DNA of 61,792 nt. Source: JBAXGW01 sp037139195. Its GTDB lineage: Bacteria; Bacteroidota; Bacteroidia; Bacteroidales; JAHJDW01. The stretch spans positions 1 to 61,792 of the forward strand of contig JBAXGW010000021.1 in the NCBI GenBank assembly GCA_037139195.1, in the 5' to 3' direction. Positions 1-7,634 of this stretch are shown here, in pieces. Both the position numbers and the translations under genes were made by a program. Within the stretch, counting starts at the first letter, position 1; each line of letters starts with the position of its first letter. The notes beneath the pieces were generated by a model. It made no database searches. It was not told the origin of the DNA and was given only the letters and a program-made list of their open reading frames with translations.

Positions 1-55
1 TCCTAGTGCTACGGCTGCTGTATTTCTATCAATCGTACCAATGTGGAATTGAAAT
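1..55 (+). repeat. Repeated spacer plus repeat, same as 330-384
   Basis: The partial spacer at 1-25 is identical to the last 25 nt of the spacer at 320-354, and each is followed by a standard repeat, so 1-55 equals 330-384. The next spacers (from 56 and from 385) differ. The same spacer is therefore present twice, five spacers apart, unless the window edge reflects an assembly break inside the array. Confidence 0.9.
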
Positions 56-3000
56 ATTGATACTAACAGAAAATTTAACACCAATGTCGATAACTATCAA
101 TCGTACCAATGTGGAATTGAAATTACTGAATCTGCTGTTTCCGCAATTGCTTTTGATTCCTATCAATCGTACCAATGTGGAATTGAAATTGAACTACGAA
201 ACGCATATTGCCATTCGCAAAATCTATCAATCGTACCAATGTGGAATTGAAATGCTAGCATATTAGCAATTTACGATGCTTATAAAACACTATCAATCGT
301 ACCAATGTGGAATTGAAATTGTTAACGCTTCCTAGTGCTACGGCTGCTGTATTTCTATCAATCGTACCAATGTGGAATTGAAATCTATTAAAAAAGGGCG
401 GTATTGGTTTGGCAACAATCTATCAATCGTACCAATGTGGAATTGAAATAGCCAAATCCAATCGGGCATAGTAAAAAAGTTGGTTCTATCAATCGTACCA
501 ATGTGGAATTGAAATATTTTTAAAGCAGATTGCAGCAAAATCCAAAATACTATCAATCGTACCAATGTGGAATTGAAATTTTAGCACACAATCGGCAAAA
601 CATTTCTTCGTTTGTTCTATCAATCGTACCAATGTGGAATTGAAATAATTGGGCTTTAAATTGATTAATTTCAAGTGTAAGTCTATCAATCGTACCAATG
701 TGGAATTGAAATATATTAATAGGAGCTATTGAAGCAGTTAGGCAAACTCTATCAATCGTACCAATGTGGAATTGAAATGTAATAATATATCGCATACCTC
801 TGTTTTTATTTGCTATCAATCGTACCAATGTGGAATTGAAATTACATAAAAAAAGCTGAAGGCGGTTTATCTAGTGCTACTATCAATCGTACCAATGTGG
901 AATTGAAATTTGAAAATTATTAAAATGAAAAAGATACTATTTATACTATCAATCGTACCAATGTGGAATTGAAATTTTATCCTCATGTGCATTATAAGTA
1001 TTATACAGCCGCTATCAATCGTACCAATGTGGAATTGAAATTATAAAACAACAACATTATGAAACTTTTATTTATTTTCTATCAATCGTACCAATGTGGA
1101 ATTGAAATTAAACATCAACTGTATAATGTCCTAATGGCAACAGACTATCAATCGTACCAATGTGGAATTGAAATAGAGGAAGCAAGACAGGAACGCAGGG
1201 GCGAAAAGGCTATCAATCGTACCAATGTGGAATTGAAATACAAATGTATGTTTCATTTTTAGTTGAAAGAAATGGCTATCAATCGTACCAATGTGGAATT
1301 GAAATTATTTAGCCCTAGAGGCTGTTATGTGGAAGGAAAGCAAACTATCAATCGTACCAATGTGGAATTGAAATATCTAACAATAGATAGAAACAATTCG
1401 GCGTGATGCTATCAATCGTACCAATGTGGAATTGAAATATTATACCGCCTGCTAAACCTATTATTGCAATTGCTATCAATCGTACCAATGTGGAATTGAA
1501 ATTGGAGCCGGGTCGTGGCTCGCACTATCTGTTGTAGCTATCAATCGTACCAATGTGGAATTGAAATATGCTTGATGATTTTGATTATGACGAACTAGAA
1601 ACTATCAATCGTACCAATGTGGAATTGAAATCTAGCTGCAACATAAACACCTTGTCCTGCTGTTCCTATCAATCGTACCAATGTGGAATTGAAATTAGGA
1701 ATGCTTCTGCCTGTCTTATCTGCAAGAATTACGTCTATCAATCGTACCAATGTGGAATTGAAATAAAAGAACATGCTGCGTATCAAGCCAATTTGGGTCT
1801 ATCAATCGTACCAATGTGGAATTGAAATAGAAACAGTACCCTGAAAACCTTTGTAATTGTTGCTATCAATCGTACCAATGTGGAATTGAAATATAACAGA
1901 CAAAGGCACATTTGAAATTTTAAGAAACTATCAATCGTACCAATGTGGAATTGAAATATACAAGTTAAACTCAATGATGTCTTGAGAAGTTAACTATCAA
2001 TCGTACCAATGTGGAATTGAAATATTTGAATTCAGTATCGTTTTCGAGACAATAATTAATCTATCAATCGTACCAATGTGGAATTGAAATTAAAAACTGC
2101 AAACATTATGTTAATCGTCCTTATGGCTATCAATCGTACCAATGTGGAATTGAAATGATTAAGTGCAGAAAAACAAAAAAGAGTAAAAAAAGCTATCAAT
2201 CGTACCAATGTGGAATTGAAATGTAAAAGAAGTTAAAAAGGCTGTTAAGTCTAGCGGTCTATCAATCGTACCAATGTGGAATTGAAATAGATTTAACTAT
2301 CTTGCGTACTTCTCCTTTTAGAGTCTATCAATCGTACCAATGTGGAATTGAAATTTGTGAGCGAAAACAAAAACGATTCAATCATATATCCTATCAATCG
2401 TACCAATGTGGAATTGAAATAGTATATTCATATACTACGCCATCTATTAAAGCATCTATCAATCGTACCAATGTGGAATTGAAATCTTGCAGTTATACAA
2501 TGTTATGGGCTGGTGTTTAAACTATCAATCGTACCAATGTGGAATTGAAATTATTTTTTATATAAATATTATCAAACAGAGGATAAACTATCAATCGTAC
2601 CAATGTGGAATTGAAATGGGGCAAATTAGTATTCATTCGTTGCCAAAATTCACTATCAATCGTACCAATGTGGAATTGAAATTTTAAAAAATTATTAAGA
2701 AACGACTATGTAAAAGTCTATCAATCGTACCAATGTGGAATTGAAATATTTCAGGATATTTGGCAAAAAATGCGTTTAGTTCCTATCAATCGTACCAATG
2801 TGGAATTGAAATAGTCATATTCGACTACTTGCTTTAAGTAGTCAACAAACTATCAATCGTACCAATGTGGAATTGAAATTAACGTATAATTGCTGCAGCT
2901 ACACGCCCTTTTCCTCTATCAATCGTACCAATGTGGAATTGAAATAGTAAAGGCAATGCCGAACAAATCGGATGAGAACCGCTATCAATCGTACCAATGT

Positions 3001-4034
3001 GGAATTGAAATCAACGATTAGCAAGCAAAACATTTCAATCTTTATTGCTATCAATCGTACCAATGTGGAATTGAAATCGCTCAAGGAGTTGCGATATCAT
3101 CCCAAATCAAACACTATCAATCGTACCAATGTGGAATTGAAATTATCATAATCGCTTGCAGTAATCGCTCCTATGCTCACTATCAATCGTACCAATGTGG
3201 AATTGAAATTCTTGTAGGCTTACTCATAAAATTACGAGGGCTTACACTATCAATCGTACCAATGTGGAATTGAAATGTTGAATATTAAAGGCTTTGCACC
3301 TATCATTTAGTATCTATCAATCGTACCAATGTGGAATTGAAATACGCAAGAACATGCCCATAAATGCAAACGAAAAAGCTATCAATCGTACCAATGTGGA
3401 ATTGAAATTGCTTTTAACATCAAAAGAACCTTTGCCGATTTCTCTATCAATCGTACCAATGTGGAATTGAAATTTTATTTTGGTTACACTAACGGAAAAA
3501 AATCGCAATCTATCAATCGTACCAATGTGGAATTGAAATATCGAAAAAGGCGACAAAAACAGGTTTGTATTTCTTCTATCAATCGTACCAATGTGGAATT
3601 GAAATAAAACAACCGCGTCAGCATTAGTACTTACAGCATAACTATCAATCGTACCAATGTGGAATTGAAATATAGTAAAATCGGTTGGGAATGCTCCTGA
3701 AGAAATACTATCAATCGTACCAATGTGGAATTGAAATTTATTAAATAAAATGGCTCAATCATTCAAAATGGGTCTATCAATCGTACCAATGTGGAATTGA
3801 AATACCGTTCCGATAAAATCAGATAATAGGATTATTGAACTATCAATCGTACCAATGTGGAATTGAAATAATGAATTTGCTATTAAATAATTTGAAGCTG
3901 CAAAACTATCAATCGTACCAATGTGGAATTGAAATTGCTAAACTTCGACTATCCTAAAAAGGAAAAGAATTCTATCAATCGTACCAATGTGGAATTGAAA
4001 TAAGTTAAGAAAACAGTATTGTAACTCCTGCTGT

Positions 4035-4045
4035 CTATCAATCGT
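4035..4045 (+). repeat. Truncated terminal CRISPR repeat
   Basis: Only the first 11 nt of the repeat (CTATCAATCGT) remain; the sequence then leaves the consensus. The preceding spacer (4002-4034, 33 nt) is the shortest complete one. This marks the trailer end of the array. The stop codon of the convergent thioredoxin-like gene starts 8 nt further on, at 4053. Confidence 0.9.
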
Positions 4046-4052
4046 CTCCTAA

Positions 4053-4799
4053 TTATTTAATTATAAACTTCTCTGATAATTTCTCGTTTACACGTAAAAA
4101 ATACAAGCCTTTTTCTAATAGAAGCTCAATAAAAACGGTGCTTTTATTTTCTTCTTTACTGTATATTAGCTTCCCTGAAACATCAATAATTTCAATTTTG
4201 TTTATTGCATTAACATCTAAGCCCGCAATTGAAATAATATTGGAATTTATAGAAATCTGAAATTTATTTTTATTTATATTATTTATTCCTGATGAAACTT
4301 CCAAATAAGCTTCTTTTATTGCATTATGAATTGTTGCTGTATCCGAGTAACCATTTGCAGCAAGAAATACGGTGTGATTAACTCCAGATGTAACAACAAT
4401 AACAGGCATTCCTGTTCCATACGGCGAATTTAAATCATTTGAATAGGCAAATAATTCGCCTGGTATTAAATTATGCGACAATACCCAATTCTGAACCGAT
4501 GTGCAATTATATCCACCATTATCCAAATACAAAACTTTCAAATTCGTGCTATCAGCATAATTGTTAGCTATCACATTTTTAACATTAGTAGCTCCTTGCA
4601 AGCATGAACTGCATTGATGTTCATATATTAAAACAACCACATTTCCATTATCAATAATGTTATACAAATTAGATGTATTACCATCGCAATTAGTTAAAGT
4701 AAAATCAGTTGCAACAGTTTGTGCATTATTTGAAGTAAAAACAAAAACAAATGCTAATAGTATTAAATATTTTAGTTTCATATAAATTATTTTTTTCAT
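4053..4799 (-). CDS. Secreted thioredoxin-fold protein with T9SS type A sorting domain
   Basis: This 248-residue protein has an N-terminal signal peptide that ends near NNAQ (about residue 27). A thioredoxin-like domain follows, with a CSSC motif at residues 63-66 after a hydrophobic strand and a probable cis-proline in GMPVIVV. The last 70 or so residues form a C-terminal sorting domain ending in GLYFLRVNEKLSEKFIIK, as in type IX cargo. Family knowledge suggests a surface or secreted thiol-disulfide or peroxiredoxin-like protein; the substrate is unknown. A second Met at residue 7 (4781) is an equally good start. The gene runs toward the CRISPR array and has no obvious operon partner. Confidence 0.8.
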   Translation of the reverse strand: MKKIIYMKLKYLILLAFVFVFTSNNAQTVATDFTLTNCDGNTSNLYNIIDNGNVVVLIYEHQCSSCLQGATNVKNVIANNYADSTNLKVLYLDNGGYNCTSVQNWVLSHNLIPGELFAYSNDLNSPYGTGMPVIVVTSGVNHTVFLAANGYSDTATIHNAIKEAYLEVSSGINNINKNKFQISINSNIISIAGLDVNAINKIEIIDVSGKLIYSKEENKSTVFIELLLEKGLYFLRVNEKLSEKFIIK

Positions 4800-4890
4800 T
4801 TACACAAAGTTAGGAACAATCTTTGCAATTCCAACAACTATTTTTTGAATTTGAGTCAATTCATCTAAATCCTTTTAGCATTCAATTTAA

Positions 4891-4922
4891 TTGAAATTTT
4901 TCTAAATAAATACTTAATTTTG
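4891..4922 (+). promoter_or_regulatory. Predicted Bacteroidota promoter of the GH97 gene
   Basis: A TTG at 4891-4893 and a TAATTTTG box at 4915-4922 match the -33 TTTG and -7 TANNTTTG pattern of the phylum's primary sigma factor, with 21 nt between them. The start codon of the GH97 gene is 20 nt further downstream. Confidence 0.6.
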
Positions 4923-4942
4923 CCATTGAAAAATTCAATACT

Positions 4943-6952
4943 ATGAAAACTTTCAAAACCCTTGCTTTATTTTTGCTTTGTTTTGCAAATACACTTTTAA
5001 TAGCAAATACAAACATAATTGACATAAGCTCTCCTTCTGGGAAACTAGTAATTTCAGTTATAACAAAAAATAGTCGTTTGTTTTACGAAGCAAAATTAGG
5101 CGAAGAAAAATTATTGAATCCATCTTCTCTTGGCTTTGTAATGAAGGGAAACGATAGTTTATGCAAATTCGAATTAATTAATTCCGAAAACAAGTCATTT
5201 GACGAAACGTGGAAACCTGTTTGGGGACAGTTTAGCGAAATAAGAAATAACTATAATGAACTTAAGCTTCATCTAAAAGACAAAAACAAAAACCGCTTGA
5301 TTGACGTAGTTTTTAGAGTTTTTGACGATGGCTTTGCCTTTCGTTACCACTTTTTGGGAAATGAATCCAACATAGAAATTATTAGCGAAGAAAGTCGATT
5401 TTCTTTTGCTGAGAATAACAAATCTTGGTGGATTTGGGCAGATTATAACACATTAGAAAAACTTTACCATCAAACATCACTAAAAGAAGCATCGCATGTT
5501 GCGGCACCTTTTACTATGCAAACGCGAAAAGGCACAAATATTTGCATACACGAAGCTAGTATTGACGATTATTCGAGCATGACATTAAAACAAGACTCAA
5601 AAGATTCGCTTTTATTTAAAGTAAATTTAGTGCCTTGGGCAGACGGAATAGCCGTTAAAACCTCAGCGCCTTTTAAAACTCCTTGGCGTGTAGTTGTAGT
5701 TTCGCCCAATGCAGGCGGTTTAATTGAGTCCTCGCTCCTACTCAACCTCAACGAAGCATCCGTTATTACAGACTATTCTTGGATTAAACCCATAAAATAT
5801 ATTGGTATTTGGTGGGAAATGCATCTCGGCTTATCAACCTGGGGCATGAAAGGCGGCAGACATGGGGCAACTACAGAAAACACAAAACGCTACATCGACT
5901 TTGCAGCAGCAAATGGAATAGAAGGCGTTTTGATTGAAGGCTGGAATACAGGTTGGGAAAATTGGGGCGCAAAAGATGCTTTTGATTATGTTACACCCTA
6001 CCCTGATTTCGACATTAAAGAAGTAGTCAAATATGCTAAAAGCAAAGGAATTGAAATTATAGGACATCACGAAACAGGCGGTGATATTATTTCTTACGAA
6101 AAAAATCTGGATTCAGCCTTTGCATTCTATAAAAGCTTAGGAATAAACTATGTTAAAACCGGATATGCCGGACCAGTAAACCCACCAACTGAACTGCATC
6201 ATGGGCAATACATGGCTCGACATTACAACCTTGTTATGCGAACAGCAGCAAAATACCAACTCATGGTTGATGCTCATGAGCCTATCATTCCTTCGGGTTG
6301 GAGCCGAACGTATCCAAACCTTATGACTTTTGAAGCGGTTAGAGGCATGGAATGGAATGCTTGGAGCGAAGGCAATCCACCGAGTCATACGTGTACCTTA
6401 CCTTTTACCAGAGGAATGGCAGGACCAATGGACTACACACCCGGAATATTTGATATTTTGGAACAAAAACACGCTGATAAACGCATAAAATGGAATGATT
6501 TAGACAAGGGAAACTCTAAAGTTCATAGTACACTTTGCAATCAAATTGCATTAATGATAGCTCTTTACAGTCCATTGCAAATGGCTTCCGACTTACCAGA
6601 AAACTACGAGAATCATCCAGCATTTAATTTCGTAAAACAAATTCCTACTACATGGGACGAAACCAAAGTTTTAGATGCAAAAATTGGAGAATATCTAATT
6701 ATTGCTCGCAGAAAAGGCGACAAATGGTTTATTGGTGGAATTAACAACGAACAAGCTCGTGATATTACAATAAAATTAGACTTTCTAAACAAAGACAAAA
6801 CTTACAAAACTTCAATTTGCAAAGATGCCAGCGATGCTCATTTTGAGAAAAACCCAACGGCTTATTTAATAAGTGAAGAAACTGCAAATTTGAATAAAGA
6901 GTTGAAAATTAGCATGTGTGAAGGCGGTGGGTTTGTGGTGATTTTGGAATAG
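4943..6952 (+). CDS. Glycoside hydrolase family 97, inverting SusB-like
   Basis: A 669-residue periplasmic alpha-glycosidase with a signal peptide (to about residue 21), an N-terminal beta-sandwich, a catalytic barrel (from about 275) that opens with YIGIWWEMHLG, and a short C-terminal beta domain. Glu377 (HHE), Glu446 (AHE) and Glu470 (RGMEW) have the same spacings (69 and 24 residues) as Glu439, Glu508 and Glu532 of Bacteroides SusB. The sequence VKTGY stands where retaining family members carry their nucleophile Asp. This supports the inverting, calcium-dependent alpha-glucosidase branch. There is no susC/susD pair in the window, so it is not part of a visible polysaccharide utilisation locus. 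The exact substrate is inferred only. The gene has its own predicted promoter. Confidence 0.92.
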   Translation: MKTFKTLALFLLCFANTLLIANTNIIDISSPSGKLVISVITKNSRLFYEAKLGEEKLLNPSSLGFVMKGNDSLCKFELINSENKSFDETWKPVWGQFSEIRNNYNELKLHLKDKNKNRLIDVVFRVFDDGFAFRYHFLGNESNIEIISEESRFSFAENNKSWWIWADYNTLEKLYHQTSLKEASHVAAPFTMQTRKGTNICIHEASIDDYSSMTLKQDSKDSLLFKVNLVPWADGIAVKTSAPFKTPWRVVVVSPNAGGLIESSLLLNLNEASVITDYSWIKPIKYIGIWWEMHLGLSTWGMKGGRHGATTENTKRYIDFAAANGIEGVLIEGWNTGWENWGAKDAFDYVTPYPDFDIKEVVKYAKSKGIEIIGHHETGGDIISYEKNLDSAFAFYKSLGINYVKTGYAGPVNPPTELHHGQYMARHYNLVMRTAAKYQLMVDAHEPIIPSGWSRTYPNLMTFEAVRGMEWNAWSEGNPPSHTCTLPFTRGMAGPMDYTPGIFDILEQKHADKRIKWNDLDKGNSKVHSTLCNQIALMIALYSPLQMASDLPENYENHPAFNFVKQIPTTWDETKVLDAKIGEYLIIARRKGDKWFIGGINNEQARDITIKLDFLNKDKTYKTSICKDASDAHFEKNPTAYLISEETANLNKELKISMCEGGGFVVILE

Positions 6953-6967
6953 ATTTCTATTCGATAT

Positions 6968-7522
6968 TTAGATAAATATCTCTGAAATTTCAAAATATGA
7001 TACTTTTGCTCCATAAATAAAATCCTCGTAACTAGTTTTTTTTGTCGCTTTTAAGTTTGTCAATTCAAGAATGAAAAAATATCCACCACTATAACGAGGA
7101 ACCATGAATTTATAGATTCTTTTTGTTGACGTGCCAGCTAATTCATCAAACATAGGAATAAATATAAAAGGACCATCCCATCCCCATATAGTTGTATCTC
7201 CATCTTCTTCACTTTTAAATTGCTCACAATTTGAACTTATTTTGCAATAAATCATTTGAGAAGAGACTAAACCAGTCGCAAAAATATTCTTGTATTTTGT
7301 TTTTGGTATATAAAGATAAACCCTACTATTATCAAATTGAATAAAAGTCATACTCTCAATTGTATCTACAGTAATTATTCCAGTATATTTTGAATATTCT
7401 TGCTTTTCTATCTGCGAACTCTTTTTTATCAAGCTATTTTCTGACAAATAACCTTTGGATAATTTGCAAGACATTATTGAGCAAATTACAATAATTACGA
7501 ATAAATACAAGAATATTTTCAT
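6968..7522 (-). CDS. Hypothetical lipoprotein
   Basis: I do not recognise this 184-residue protein. The N-terminus has a hydrophobic stretch followed by a lipobox-like IMSC at residues 16-19, so it is probably a lipoprotein. The rest is rich in Tyr, Phe and Ile and looks like a small beta-rich domain. It lies downstream of the sensor kinase on the same strand (112 nt gap) and converges with the GH97 gene with only 15 nt between stops. Co-transcription with the two-component genes is possible but not shown. Confidence 0.7.
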   Translation of the reverse strand: MKIFLYLFVIIVICSIMSCKLSKGYLSENSLIKKSSQIEKQEYSKYTGIITVDTIESMTFIQFDNSRVYLYIPKTKYKNIFATGLVSSQMIYCKISSNCEQFKSEEDGDTTIWGWDGPFIFIPMFDELAGTSTKRIYKFMVPRYSGGYFFILELTNLKATKKTSYEDFIYGAKVSYFEISEIFI

Positions 7523-7634
7523 GTCCCACTAGTTTTTATAAAACCATATTTTCATCAAATACACCCATAAAAAGAAGCAATTAATTATGTTTAGATTATT
7601 TAATCGAAATAAAATATTAAATCCCCCTTTTCAT

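Larger units (their letters stand above)
1..4045 (+). CRISPR. Large CRISPR array, leader-distal part (61 intact repeats)
   Basis: A 30-nt repeat that begins CTATCAATCGTACC and ends GGAATTGAAAT occurs 61 times without any variation that I could see, first at 26-55 and last at 3972-4001. The spacers are 33-39 nt long, most often 36. A truncated copy (4035-4045) closes the array, and the window opens inside a spacer. The 3' end ATTGAAAT matches the 8-nt crRNA 5' handle typical of type I-B and type III repeats, so transcription is inferred to run on the plus strand. Degeneration at the right end agrees: the trailer is on the right, and the leader, adaptation genes and effector genes should lie left of position 1. 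No cas gene is in the window, so the subtype is open. Uniform repeats and many spacers suggest an array that has been active. Confidence 0.98.

Noticed and set aside
843..879. Spacer sharing CTAGTGCTA with the repeated spacer at 320-354
   Set aside because: Only 9 nt agree and the flanks differ; chance is enough to explain it.
6..3556. Many open frames of 60-90 codons inside 1-4000, with recurring peptide units such as YQSYQCGIEI or FNSTLVRLI
   Set aside because: They are translations of the CRISPR repeat on either strand joined through spacers; none has a gene-like start or composition.
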